Assembly (NCBI RefSeq): GCF_901001165.1
Contig: NC_042972.1
Coordinates: 7,250,237-7,314,236 of the forward strand
From: Salmo trutta
Taxonomy: Eukaryota > Chordata > Actinopteri > Salmoniformes > Salmonidae
Direction: 5' to 3'
DNA: 64,000 nt
Below, in pieces: positions 1 to 12,710 of the stretch. A program made the translations under genes and the position numbers. The stretch's first letter is position 1. Every line of letters begins with the position of its first letter. The notes under the pieces are model-generated. The model had not been told where the DNA came from and did not search any database. It saw only the letters and a program-made list of their open reading frames with translations.

Positions 1-1437
1 GTCCTCCAAACCCCCTAGCCCTGGCACTGCCCTCTAAACCCCCTAGCCCTGGCACTGCCCTCTAAACCCCCTAGCCCTGGCACTGCCCTCCAAACCCCCT
101 AGCCCTGGCACTGTCCTCTAAACCCCCTAGCCCTGGCACTGCCCTCTATACCCCCTAGCCCTGGCACTGCCCTCTAAACCCCCTAGCCCTGGCACTGCCC
201 TCTAAACCCCCTAGCCCTGGCACTGCCCTCCAAACCCCCTAGCCCTGGCACTGCCCTCCAAATCCCCTAGCCCTGGCACTGTCCTCTAAACCCCCTAGCC
301 CTGGCACTGCCCTCTAAACCCCCTAGCCCTGGCACTGTCCTCCAAACCCCCTAGCCCTGGCACTGCCCACCAAACCCCCTAGCCCTGGCACTGCCCTCCA
401 AATCCCCTAGCCCTGGCACTGCCCTCTAAACCCCCTAGCCCTGGCACTGTCCACCAAACCCCCTAGCCCTGGCACTGCCCTCTAAACCCCCTAGCCCTGG
501 CACTGCCCTCTAAACCCCCTAGCCCTGGCACTGCCCTCTAAACCCCCTAGCCCTGGCACTGCCCTGCAAACCCCCTTGCCCTGGCACTGTCCTCTAAACC
601 CCCTAGCCCTGGCACTGCCCTCCAAACCCCCTAGCCCTGGCACTGCCCTCCAAACCCCCTAGCCCTGGCACTGCCCTCCAAATCCCCTAGCCCTGGCACT
701 GCCCTCTAAACCCCCTAGCCCTGGCACTGTCCACCAAACCCCCTAGCCCTGGCACTGCCCTCTAAACCCCCTAGCCCTGGCACTGCCCTCTAAACCCCCT
801 AGCCCTGGCACTGCCCTCTAAACCCCCTAGCTCTGGCACTGCCCTGCAAACCCCCTAGCCCTGGCACTGTCCTCTAAACCCCCTAGCCCTGGCACTGCCC
901 TCTAAACCCCCTAGCCCTGGCACTGCCCTCCAAACCCCCTAGCCCTGGCACTGTCCTCCAAACCCCCTAGCCCTGGCACTGTCCTCTAAACCCCCTAGCC
1001 CTGGCACTGCCCTCCAAACCCCCTAGCCCTGGCACTGCCCTCCAAACCCCCTAGCCCTGGCACTGCCCTCCAAACCCCCTAGCCCTGGCACTGCCCTCCA
1101 AACCCCCTAGCCCTTGCACTGCTCTCCAAACCCCCTAGCCCTGGCACTGCCCTCTAAACCCCCTAGCCCTGGCACTGCCCTCTAAACCCCCTAGCCCTGG
1201 CACTGCCCTCCAAACCCCCTAGCCCTGGCACTGCCCTCTAAACCCCCTAGCCCTGGCACTGCCCTCCAAACCCCCTAGCCCTGGCACTGCCCTCCAAACC
1301 CCCTAGCCCTGGCACTGCCCTCTAAACCCCCTAGCCCTGGCACTGTCCTCTAAACCCCCTAGCCCTGGCACTGCCCTCCAAACCCCCTAGCCCTGGCACT
1401 GCCCTCCAAACCCCCTAGCCCTGGCACTGCCCTCTGA
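1..1437. repeat. 28-bp minisatellite, about 51 copies
   Basis: Head-to-tail array of a 28-bp unit with core CCCCCTAGCCCTGGCACTG. Units differ mainly at CTCTAAA versus CTCCAAA, plus rare substitutions. The array runs off the left edge of the window and stops cleanly near 1437. No unit-length open frame is conserved. This is a variable-number tandem repeat rather than a gene. Confidence 0.97.
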
Positions 1438-2256
<819 letters not shown>

Positions 2257-2483
2257 CACGCCTGTCCATGCATGCATAGCCTGTGTGTGTATTGTGGGGT
2301 GACGATGAGTGAGTGAGTAAAGTAAAGCCCTCCAACCAGGAACAATGTCCTCTATTTAAGTGTAAAGACACTGGTCAGTGTGAAAACAGAGCTGTGCTGT
2401 TTAACTGTGAGAAGTAGCATAGCCATGTTCTCTGCTTCCCCCCTCCACTCTGGACCGCTCTATTGACAGAGACAACATACCAA

Positions 2484-2577
2484 ATGGCCCCCATATTCCC
2501 TACATAGTACACTACTTCCCTACGGGCCCTGGTCAAAAGTAGTGCACTATATAGGGAATAGGGTGCCATTTAAGACA
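2484..2577. mobile_element. palindromic MITE-like repeat (GTGCACTA family), copy 1
   Basis: Two inverted arms carry the motif GGGAATAGGGTGCCATTT and its complement, meeting at a short centre around CCCTGGTCAAAAGTAGTG. It has no coding capacity. Related copies lie at 3427-3520, 15108-15192 and 49448-49537, and a split copy at 9640-9956. It looks like a short foldback non-autonomous DNA element common in salmonids; the superfamily is not certain. Confidence 0.75.
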
Positions 2578-2710
2578 CGTCCAGAAACTCATGGCTTCAA
2601 TACCAATAGCCAGGTGGAAGATTTCATTGTTTGTCTCCATCAAACAGGTTACCTCTAGTTCAACAACTCCTGTCATATAGGCTAACAGTCGTGTGCTGTA
2701 AATACCCAAC

Positions 2711-2943
2711 AGCCCCGCGTGACGCAGCAGTCTAAGGCACTGCATCTCAGTGCTAGAGGCGTCAATACAGACCCTGGCTCAATCCCGGGCTGTATCACAA
2801 CCGACCGTGATCTGGAGTCCCATAGGGCGGTGCACAATTGGCTCAGTGTCGTCCGGGTTAGGGGAGGGTTTGGCCGGGTATAGGCAGTCATTGTAAAATA
2901 AGAATTTGTTCTTAACTGGCTTGCCTAGATAAATAAATAAAAA
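2711..2943 (+). mobile_element. tRNA-Leu-like SINE (SlmI-type)
   Basis: The 5' part resembles a tRNA-Leu, with GCAGCAGTCTAAGGCACTGC over the A-box side and a B-box-like GGCTCAATCCC. A unique body follows, then the tail AAGAATTTGTTCTTAACTGG and an AAATAAATAAA end. The tail is shared with the second SINE type at 3720, 18042 and 51705, which suggests a common LINE partner. The family name is from memory. Confidence 0.85.
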
Positions 2944-3130
2944 TGTCCTTCATACTTAATTTAACCTTTAGTTATACAGGTTATTCTCATTGAGATCAAA
3001 TCTATGTTGTGAGAAAGACATATATACAACCTAGTACTCTACCTTAGCACCATGGGTAATAGAACAGAACTTCAAATTTTCATTTGGCATCACTGTGAAA
3101 GAATGAAAAAGGATCACAGAAACAAACAAG

Positions 3131-3338
3131 ATGTTAAAATGGATAACCAGTAAGTTACTGATAGTACCCACCCAAAACACAAAGGGTTCCATGATGTTAA
3201 AATGGATAACCAGTAAGTTACTGATAGTACCCACCCAAAACACAAAGGGTCCATGATGTTAAAATGGATAACCAGTAAGTTACTGATAGTACCTACCCAA
3301 AACACAAAGGGTTCCATGATGTTAAATCGGCTAACCAT
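3131..3338. repeat. 63-bp tandem repeat, about 3.3 copies
   Basis: Units begin with ATGTTAAAATGGATAACCAG at 3131, 3194, 3256 and 3319 (periods 63, 62 and 63). The last copy diverges after a few bases. It is non-coding. Confidence 0.92.
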
Positions 3339-3426
3339 TGAAACCATTCAGGGTAATAAAGTTGTCCCAGTGGTGTTGTGTTAATGTAGCTGAACTAATG
3401 ATAGCCTCACCCAGAGTCACCTTGCC

Positions 3427-3520
3427 TGCATCCCAAATTGCCATTTAGTGCATTTCATTTGACCAGGGTCTAAAGGGGAGTAGTGCACTATATAGGGAAT
3501 AGGGTGCCATTTGGGATGCA
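3427..3520. mobile_element. palindromic MITE-like repeat, copy 2
   Basis: The ends are perfect inverted repeats (TGCATCCCAAA and TTTGGGATGCA) enclosing the family motif GTGCACTATATAGGGAAT. The left arm is more mutated than the right. Confidence 0.78.
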
Positions 3521-3719
3521 CTCCTTACATAGCAGGCACCCTTTCATGTTGAACACAACAGGAAACAATCATCATCACCCTGGAAACAATATCAGACCTG
3601 ATATAGGTTATTATCAGAACTCTTTCATCTACTATAGGCGACCGGATATAGGGGGTTTTTAGTTCATTATCAATGTGATGCTCTGGTTCATTTACAACTA
3701 TGTAAACTCCTCAATGTAT

Positions 3720-3919
3720 ACTTTATTTATTTAACCTTTATTTAACTAGACAAGTCAGTTAAGAACAAATTCTTATTTACAATGACAGCCTTGGAACAGT
3801 GGGTTAACTGCCTTGTTCAGGGACAGAATGACAGATTTTTACTTTGTCAGCTCGGGGATTCGATCTAGCAACCTTTCGGGCTACTGGCTCAACGCTCTAA
3901 CCACTAGGCTACCTGCCGC
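3720..3919 (-). mobile_element. tRNA-derived SINE, second type
   Basis: Read on the minus strand it has a tRNA-like head (GGCAGGTAGCCTAGTGGTTA), a B-box-like TAGATCGAATCCCC, the body, and the tail GACTTGTCTAGTTAAATAAA followed by A-rich sequence. It is the same family as 18042-18241 and 51705-51892. Length is near 200 bp, so it is probably close to full length. Confidence 0.88.
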
Positions 3920-4135
3920 ATGAGGACAGATAATGATTGGATAACTCAGTGTGTTGTTACTCGATTGATTTAGAACTAAGCCTAGCTTTACAATTGTAAA
4001 AACGGGCCATTCACTTGGCTACCTGCCCTAGCAGTAAACATAGACCTAAACAATGTGTTTCTTACAACATCTGGCTCAGAATCACACACAACTACCCTCT
4101 TGCTACCCGAACCCAGCTCCTCTCACCTAGATCAC

Positions 4136-4230
<95 letters not shown>
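4136..4230. repeat. (AC)n microsatellite
   Basis: Uninterrupted AC run of about 95 bases. Confidence 0.98.
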
Positions 4231-4232
<2 letters not shown>

Positions 4233-5763
4233 CTCCCCTTCACCAAAAATGACCATTCACAGACGTCAAAGAGCACCTCCATCCACTGACTGCAGCGCTG
4301 GAGAATGAAGCATCTCACTACACTGCTACTGTTGAGGCACTGCTTCTCACTGTGGGCAGAGCAGCTCGGGCTAAAAGCTGCTCTCAGTTAAGAATATTAG
4401 TGATGGAGGATTATCTGTAGAGAGAATGATGAGATCAGATAATATAGGATAACATGATTATAATGACTCCTAAAAACACAATCCATTAGGACGTTACACA
4501 AAGACACAACAATAACAGAGGAGAATAACACAGCTCTAACAACTAGCCACTTCTGACAGATACTATGTGGAAGTTTAGTTGCTAGACTAGGTCTAATTGT
4601 TTCCGTCAAATGTTGGCTTGAGTGCTGACTGTATTCAGAGCTTTGTGCTTCAACAAGCTATAGCATTTGTGAAACTGTAACTTGCACAGGGAAAATGTGA
4701 CTACATGGTCACAGTCCAGAGCCCTAGTTTCATATTCTATAAAGATGTGGGATGATTCATGAAAACAAGAGAAACCAGAGACTGTGAAAATGCTTCATCC
4801 ACATTTCTGATCAGTGGGAGAGAGAGAGAGAGAATGTCCTCTGTCAGATTGAAGTGTCAACAGTGGTTCAGTAGCCCTACTTCTACAATGCACACTGTCT
4901 GGAAGTCCAGACCAAATGCTAACTAATGCTGTTTTTTCAGCCAATATCCATCCTGCCTTTGTGCCTAGTCTGCCTATACAAGTACACTAACCATGAACAT
5001 TTTGAAAGGTATTGAATAAGCTAAGGTAAAAAAATAAAAAAATGCCTTCGAAGGAATATCGATTAGAAAAGACAGAAAAAAACATCAACGTTTTAGCCTA
5101 CAGTAGGAATAAAGTAAACCACACAATGCTTCCATCATGCCTTGTAAAACAAGTCTGTCTGTGCACCATTTGAGACCCAGCTCAGTTTCAACAGAGCGTC
5201 TCATCTCAGGAGAGACCTCCAAGGCAGTTGAATCAGAATGTTGTTTTCTTCTAAAGAGACATTCTTAACATTCTATAGAATTCCAGCATAGAACTTTAGA
5301 TACACCTTTTGGACCCATACAAAAGGTATGCCTACCAAGAACCATAAAGTGTTATTTAGCTTGTCCTTGTAGGTCAGACAACACTTTGTAGTTCCAGGAG
5401 GAACAATTTGTTCACCAAACAAAATAACCCCCAAAAGAACCCTTATATTTTGCCTTTATTTAGGGCTAACCAGGAAGCCTAAGTCATCGAGAACATATAT
5501 TTTACAATACAGACTTCAACCTTATAAAATCGTATTTTTTTTAAGCGTGTAAAGTCTATACCTTTGTTGCTTTCTAGTGCTTCAGTGCAGCACCACCGAC
5601 TGATAATCCCGACTCCCTCCCAAACCTTGCCCATACCCTATAAAACAACCCCACCGCAGGTTATATACAACCATCAGAGCATATGTAGGTTAGGCTCCAA
5701 CGCTCCAGCTGAAGTGGGAACAACCACACAGTCCTGTGTGCTGATGCAGACAGAGAGGCCCGC
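4231..5763. other. no gene recognised
   Basis: About 1.5 kb of AT-rich sequence with only short open frames. 5260-5460 contains AGAACC/GGTTCT-like words resembling the MITE at 9674-9917, but it is too diverged to call. A short GA run lies near 4820. Confidence 0.5.
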
Positions 5764-6460
5764 ATCCAAATGGCACACTATTCCCTTTATAGTGCACTAC
5801 TTTAGACCAGGGTCAGTAGGACTCTGGCACCCTATTCCCTTTATAGTGCACTACTTTAGACCAGGGTCAGTAGGACTCTGGCACCCTATTCCCTTTATAG
5901 TGCACTACTTTAGACCAGGGTCAGTAGGACTCTGGCACACTATTCCCTTTATAGTGCACTACTTTAGACCAGGGTCAGTAGGACTCTGGCACCCTATTCC
6001 CTTTATAGTGTACTACTTTAGACCAGGGTCAGTAGGACTCTGGCACCCTATTCCCTTTATAGTGCACTACTTTAGACCAGGGTCAGTAGGACTCTGGCAC
6101 CCTATTCTCTTTATAGTGTACTACTTTAGACCAGGGTCAGTAGGACTCTGGCACCCTATTCCCTTTATAGTGCACTACTTTAGACCAGGGTCAGTAGGAC
6201 TCTGGCACCCTATTCTCTTTATAGTGTACTACTTTAGACCAGGGTCAGTAGGACTCTGGCACCCTATTCCCTTTATAGTGCACTACTTTAGACCAGGGTC
6301 AGTAGGACTCTGGCACCCTATTCTCTTTATAGTGCACTACTTTAGACCAGGGTCAGTAGGACTCTGGCACCCTATTCCCTTTATAGTGCACTACTTTAGA
6401 CCAGGGTCAGTAGGACTCTGGCACCCTATTCTCTTTATAGTGCACTACTTTAGACCAGGG
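5764..6460. repeat. 54-bp minisatellite, about 13 copies, derived from a MITE arm
   Basis: Each 54-bp unit contains CACCCTATTCCCTTTATAGT followed by GCACTACTTTAGACCAGGG and a short linker (TCAGTAGGACTCTGG). The first 40 or so bases are one arm of the palindromic MITE seen at 2484, 3427 and 15108. Because 54 is a multiple of three, the array reads as one 300-codon frame, which I do not regard as a gene. CCC/CTC and TGC/TGT variants alternate between units. Confidence 0.95.
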
Positions 6461-6621
6461 TCCTGAGAGTGTTTGTGCTGTGTGTACACACACACAGATA
6501 GTTCAAACCCCTTATCATGTCACAAGGTTCACCTGAGAGCACTACAATTATGAATCAACTCTGAACCGAAGGGTCTATGGAAGAACTCTGTCATGTTCAC
6601 ACCATTATAATGATAAACACC

Positions 6622-9600
6622 TTCATGATGAATTAGGGTCATGGAGAGATGGTACTACTATATTACTACATGATGTATTAGGGTCATGGAGAGGTGGTAC
6701 TACTATATTATTACATGATGTATTAGGGTCATGGAGAGGTGGTACTACTATATTATTACATGATGTATTAGGGTCATAGAGAGGTGGTACTACTATATTA
6801 TTACATGATGTATTAGGGTCATAGAGAGGTGGTACTACTATATTATTACATGATGTATTAGGGTCATAGAGAGGTGGTACTACTATATTACTACATGATG
6901 TATTAGGGTCACGGAGAGGTGGTACTACTATATTACTACATGATGTATTAGGGTCATGGAGAGGTGGTACTACTATATTACTACATGATGTATTAGGGTC
7001 ATGGAGAGGTGGTACTACTATATTACTACATGATGTATTAGGGTCATAGAGAGGTGGTACTACTATATTATTACATGATGTATTAAGGTCATAGAGAGGT
7101 GGTACTACATGATGTATTAGGGTCATAGAGAGGTGGTACTACTATATTACTACATGATGTATTAGGGTCATAGAGAGGTGGTACTACTATATTACTACAT
7201 TATGTATTAGGGTCATAGAGAGGTGGTACTACTATATTACTACATGATGTATTAGGGTCATAGAGAGGTGGTACTACTATATTACTACATTATGTATTAG
7301 GGTCATGGAGAGGTGGTACTACTATACATGATGTATTAGGGTCATAGAGAGGTGGTACTACTATATTACTACATGATGTATTAGGGTCATAGAGAGGTGG
7401 TACTACTATATTACTACATGATGTATTAGGGTCATGGAGAGGTGGTACTACTATACATGATGTATTAGGGTCATAGAGAGATGGTACTACTATATTACTA
7501 CATGATGTATTAGGGTCATAGAGAGGTGGTACTACTATATTACTACATGATGTATTAGGGTCATGGAGAGATGGTACTACTATATTACTACATTATGTAT
7601 TAGGGTCATAGAGAGGTGGTACTACTAAATTACTACATGATGTATTAGAGTCATAGAGAGGAGGTACTACTATATTACTACATGATGAATTAGGGTCATG
7701 GAGAGGTGGTACTACATGATGTATTAGGGTAATAGAGAGCTGGTACTACTATATTACTACATGATGTATTAGAGTCATGGAGAGGTGGTACTACTATATT
7801 ACTACATGATGAATTAGGGTAATGGAGAGGTGGTACTACTATACATGATGTATTAGGGTCATAGAGAGATGGTACTACTATATTACTACATTATGTATTA
7901 GTGTCATAGAGAGGTGGTACTACTATACATGTTGTATTAGGGTAATGGAGAGGTGGTACTACTATATTACTACATGATGTATTAGGGTCATAGAGAGGTG
8001 GTACTACTATATTACTACATGATGTATTAGGGTCATGGAGAGGTGGTACTACTATACATGATGTATTAGGGTCATAGAGAGATGGTACTACTGTATTACT
8101 ACATGATGTATTAGGGTCATAGAGAGGTGGTACTACTATATTACTACATGATGTATTAGGGTCATGGAGAGGTGGTACTACTATGCATGATGTATTAGGG
8201 TCATAGAGAGATGGTACTACTATATTACTACATGATGTATTAGGGTCATAGAGAGGTGGTACTACTATACATGATGTATTAGAGTCATAGAGAGGTGGTA
8301 CTACTATATTACTACATGATGTATTAGGGTCATGGAGAGGTGGTACTAAATGATGTATTAGGGCCATGGAGAGGTGGTACTACTATATTACTACATGATG
8401 TATTAGGGTAATGGAGAGGGGGTACTACTATATTACTACATGATGTATTAGGGTCATAGAGAGGTGGTACTACTATATTATTACATGATGTATTAGGGCC
8501 ATGGAGAGGTGGTACTACTATATTACTACATGATGTATTAAGGTCATGGAGAGGTGGTACTACTATATTACTACATCATGTATTAGGGTCATGGAGAGGT
8601 GGTACTACTATATTATTACATGATGTATTAGGGTCATAGAGAGGTGGTACCCCTATATTACTACATGATGTATTAGGGTCATGGAGAGGTGGTACTACTA
8701 TACATGATGTATTAGGGTCATAGAGAGGTGGTACTACTATATTACTACATCATGTATTAGGGTCATGGAGAGGTGGTACTACTATATTACTACATTATGT
8801 ATTAGGGTCATAGAGAGGTGGTACTACTATACATGTTGTATTAGGGTAATAGAGAGGTGGTACTACTATATTACTACATGATGTATTAGGGTCATAGAGA
8901 GGTGGTACTACTATATTACTACATGATGTATTAGGGTCATAGAGAGGTGGTACTACTATATTACTACATGATGTATTAGGGTCATAGAGAGGTGGTACTA
9001 CTATATTACTACATCATGTATTAGGGTCATGGAGAGGTGGTACTACTATACATGATGTATTAGGGTCATAGAGAGGTGGTACTACTATACATGTTGTATT
9101 AGGGTAATAGAGAGGTGGTACTACTATATTACTACATGATGTATTAGGGTCATAGAGAGGTGGTACTACTATATTACTACATGATGTATTAGGGTCATAG
9201 AGAGGTGGTACTACTATATTACTACATGATGTATTAGGGTCATAGAGAGGTGGTACTACTATATTACTACATGATGTTTTAGGGTCACGGAGAGGTGGTA
9301 CTACTATATTACTACATGATGTATTAGGGCCATGGAGAGGTGGTACTACTATATTACTACATGATGTATTAGGGTCATAGAGAGATGGTACTACTATATT
9401 ACTACATGATGTATTAGGGTCATAGAGAGGTGGTACTACTATATTACTACATGATGTATTAGGGCCATGGAGAGGTGGTACTACTATATTACTACATGAT
9501 GTATTAGGGTCATAGAGAGATGGTACTACTATATTACTACATGATGTATTAGGGTCATAGAGAGGTGGTACTACTATATTACTACATGATGTATTAGGGT

Positions 9601-9629
9601 CATGAAGAGGTGGTACTACTATATTACTA
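6622..9629. repeat. 3-kb minisatellite of 45-bp units with 36-bp variants
   Basis: About 65 or more tandem units with core GATGTATTAGGGTCATAGAG and GGTGGTACTACTATATTAC. Shortened units lacking nine bases (TACTACTATACATGATG form) and a few shorter still recur in clusters, showing unit-level duplication. Open frames on the minus strand are periodic 15-residue translations of the repeat. Confidence 0.95.
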
Positions 9630-9639
9630 GTCTATGCTG

Positions 9640-9956
9640 TGAGCAAGCGCCCTATGGGCTCTGGTCAAAAGTACACTCCTAGAAAAAAAAACATTTTCAA
9701 AAGGGGTTCTTCGACTATCCTCATAGAATAACCCTTTTTGGTTCCTATGTACAATCCCTTTGGGTCCCATGTAGAACCCTCTGTGAAAAGGGTTTTACAT
9801 GGAACCCAAAAGAGTTCTCCTTGGAACCAAAAAAGGGATCTTCAAAGGGTTCTCCTGTGGGGACAGCCGAAAGAACGCTTTTAGGTTCTAGATAGCACCT
9901 TTATTTTTCTATGGGTGTAGTGCACTACATAGGTAATAGGGTTTCATTAGGGACGC
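9640..9956. mobile_element. palindromic MITE copy interrupted by a second MITE
   Basis: Left piece ends CTCTGGTCAAAAGTA (to 9673). The right piece resumes at 9920 with GTGCACTACATAGGTAATAGG. Removing 9674-9917 and one TA restores the family centre AAAAGTAGTGCACTAC, so the inner element inserted into an existing copy. Confidence 0.75.
9674..9917. mobile_element. 244-bp Tc1/mariner-type MITE with TA target duplication
   Basis: The terminal inverted repeats CACTCCTAGAAAAA and TTTTTCTATGGGTG match at about 14 of 17 positions. They are flanked by TA at 9672-9673 and 9918-9919. The interior is rich in GGTTCT/AGAACC words in inverted arrangement. There is no coding frame, so it would need a transposase supplied in trans. 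Confidence 0.75.
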
Positions 9957-11508
9957 ACATATTGTTTTCAGTTTCCAGAAGGCATTCCATGTTTATAGTA
10001 TAAGCACTTAAGGATTGTTTAATTACAGAGCAGCAGCTTTGAGGTTAAAACGACCGCACTGTTGCTTCATGAAATAGTGAAGGCATAGAAATGATTGGCC
10101 AAGTCAAATCATTAAAAAAATATATTTTCCACTAGTGAAACCACCGAAAGTAGAGAGCCACAAACCAATTTTAAAAAAAAACAACACTTTTGAAAATAGG
10201 ACACACGGAGACATAATTGTATAAACCTCTTGTCTCTCGATATGGGTCACTGTTGTTCATTATTAGAAACAGTTTTTATGCTTCAGAATGCAATGCCACT
10301 CCTAGCAGGCAAGCAGCCAAGGTTGATGGACTTAAACTGTATCTAAATAGCTATGATAAAATGTGAATGATTCCCCAATGAATCAGAACGCTAAACAAAC
10401 ACACACACACTGATCTACTGGGTGTCTATTGGGTTCAGTGAAAACACAAATCAATCGCTCTTCCTAAGTGTTTAAGTGCACCTTGGGGGGGAAAACACTT
10501 CTGAGAAGGAACCTAAAAATAGCAGCCTAGGATCCCACACCAATGCCTCGAAAAACAAAAAAATAAATGATAGGTTATCCACTTACAACAGGGTGACGTC
10601 ATCAAGACACTGTTTTTTTGTTGTTGTTAAGAATGAAAGTGTAGTGATAGCCTCCATAAATGTTTCTCTGCTGTACATTCAGCCTCAGACTGAGAGAAAG
10701 CATTTGGCCATTCGGTCAATAGACAGAATATAGATATCCCCCCAACTGGAAGGTTTCAAACAGTCTCCATGGAGAACTGGTACGTGAGTAAAATATTAAA
10801 ACATATCCCTGGTAACATTACAACACACTTTTACCATTGAATCAATTATCCCCCAGAGTTATTTTCATGTAAATCAAACAGTATAGATAGCCAAGCTGTA
10901 GCAGGATAATTACGCGACATTGTAACATTGCGGTATGAATGTTACAGAGCGGTGATGAACGTAATACGGTGTATTCTCATTTTGTGATCCAATGTTAGTA
11001 AATTGGGTGGTTTGAAAAGGGTCTCGCTCTTACGCAAGGCAATGTAGCAGCTGTAAACCTACATGAAATAAATACCGTCCTGGCTCCCACCAGCCTGTCA
11101 TAATGTGGAATCGGATCTAGCTGGATAAATCACGTTTTCAGCGAGTCAGAGGCAACCGTGTAACAACACTGGGTAACATCAACCAGTAGACTTTATTCAA
11201 TAAAACCCATCTATATGTTCTACGTAGAAGAGAAAATATGCAATAAGTCTACAGACCCAGCCAATCCAACATTATATAACTTATGGTTACTGTAATGTGA
11301 TCTAATAAACTATCAAACAACAACAAAACCTCCGATCATTTGCAAGGCAGGCCCTGAAAAGTAGCATACCAATGTAATAATGTTGACATAACACAGTTAT
11401 CGCTATAGCCAGCCCTTCAGTAACTTCACCTTGCTGATCTCTCTGTACATTCCTTGCAAGTGATGTCAATAGCTATAACACATTAACTAGCCAATTCACC
11501 CACGAAAC
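9957..11508. other. no gene recognised
   Basis: About 1.55 kb of mixed AT-rich sequence with short open frames only. The longest (10476-10733, plus) is 85 codons with no recognisable domain and an ordinary composition; I do not call it. Confidence 0.5.
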
Positions 11509-11698
11509 CAGTGCTTGACTTGGACTAAAATAGATTCCGGTACTCAGTTTGGGTGCCGGTACTGTTTATATTTAGGTGCAGGAGATCCACAATACTTTTT
11601 GAGATGATATTCTATAAGAGGAACAGGAACACAAGCAGTAAAACATTTGAGGTGCCAGTACTCAAGCTCCGGTAAGCTCCTGCCCAAGTCAAGCACTG
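11509..11698. mobile_element. hAT-type MITE, 190 bp
   Basis: It starts CAGTGCTTGACTTGG and ends CCAAGTCAAGCACTG, a perfect 15-bp terminal inverted repeat. It is flanked by the identical 8-bp duplication CACGAAAC at 11501-11508 and 11699-11706. The 8-bp duplication with CAGTG ends is the hAT signature. It is non-coding. Confidence 0.9.
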
Positions 11699-11706
11699 CA
11701 CGAAAC

Positions 11707-12098
11707 CCATTACATTGGGTCAAATAAAGAAAGTCAATGAATGTTATTAGCTAGTGAATACCATATCAAACAGTCATCACATATCTACTTGCAATGCACC
11801 TGTTTTTAGTCCCGTTTGAAAGCCAGGAAACGACCAGCAGTGACTTGACTAACACCAGCAGCTGCAAGGGGGCAAAACAAGTCTGAAATAGAAGCTAGCT
11901 AAGTAGCAGGCAGAAGGCTCGCTACCGCGGAGGACCCACCTCAGACAACGCTGGACAGCTAGCCAGATCTCTGGGCATGACTTTGGGAACTTTACCATTC
12001 TCTAGCTAATGGCACGAAGTAGCTCGCTACACTGATACACTTACCCGATCCATGCACCGAATTCACATAGCTAATTTAGCTAGTTTGGCGAGCTAAAT

Positions 12099-12139
<41 letters not shown>

Positions 12140-12710
12140 ATATATATATATATATATAGCAAACGCAATCGTGTGTTGCCCGTACCCTCATATTTGTATC
12201 CACAGAGGGAAGGCAAATAATGTTCACTCTCTCCATCTCCTTGAATATTATTCTTATGCTGAAATTGAACACTTTCACTGACAGAGCCGGCAGACTCGAT
12301 CAGTAGATCCAAGAATCGAATGTCACATAGAAGACAAGAGATTTAAAAAATATAAAAACCCTTATATCGGGAACTGACCTTTTAATCTGCGCATATATTA
12401 TATTCCTTGAAATCCTCTTGTTTGTAGCGGGATTGAAAAGATCACTACGGGAACAGACCGGTTCGGGAGTGAGACACTCCTTCTCGGGACGTCTCCGACA
12501 AAAAAAACAAAGGTGTCAGGTCTACTTGCGTTCGGCTGTTGCCTTTTTCCTTCGACCTCGAGTTGAAGTGACAGTCTCCACACGAAGCTTGTGTCGGGTC
12601 CGCCACCTTTTTGGAAAGCAACAGCCCCAACCTACTAAAAAACGCGCCACTGGTATTTGATTACAAGTCCTACTTGGCTTCTCTGCGATGGTATGTGGGC
12701 TACTGCTGGG
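11707..12710 (-). promoter_or_regulatory. possible 5' end of an unidentified minus-strand gene (weak)
   Basis: 12380-12660 is richer in CG dinucleotides than the surrounding DNA and matches no repeat I know. Further along the minus strand, an ATG at 12063-12065 followed by two codons runs straight into the donor-like GTAAGTG ending near 12052. A separate 78-codon frame (12312 to 12076) starts with ordinary-looking protein sequence but runs into a TA/AC microsatellite. A GA-rich tract lies upstream. All of this fits a 5' UTR and first exon, but it may be chance. No product is suggested. Confidence 0.2.
12101..12158. repeat. compound (TG)n(TA)n microsatellite
   Basis: A GT run of about 34 bases passes into a TA run of about 20 bases. 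Confidence 0.96.

Noticed and set aside
1..1437. CRISPR-like array
   Set aside because: Units are contiguous with no unique spacers, and the host is a vertebrate; this is an ordinary minisatellite.
1..1437. Telomeric or subtelomeric repeat because of CCCCCTA words
   Set aside because: The unit is 28 bp and does not contain tandem CCCTAA; there is no other telomere feature.
2711..2790. Functional tRNA-Leu gene
   Set aside because: The cloverleaf is degraded and the sequence continues into a SINE body and tail.
5564..6466. 300-codon plus-strand frame
   Set aside because: Almost all of it is the 54-bp minisatellite read in frame; 54 is divisible by three, so openness is expected.
6623..8367. 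Asn/Thr/Ser/Pro-rich minus-strand frames with 15-residue periodicity
   Set aside because: The 45-bp minisatellite read in frame; shortened units break it repeatedly.
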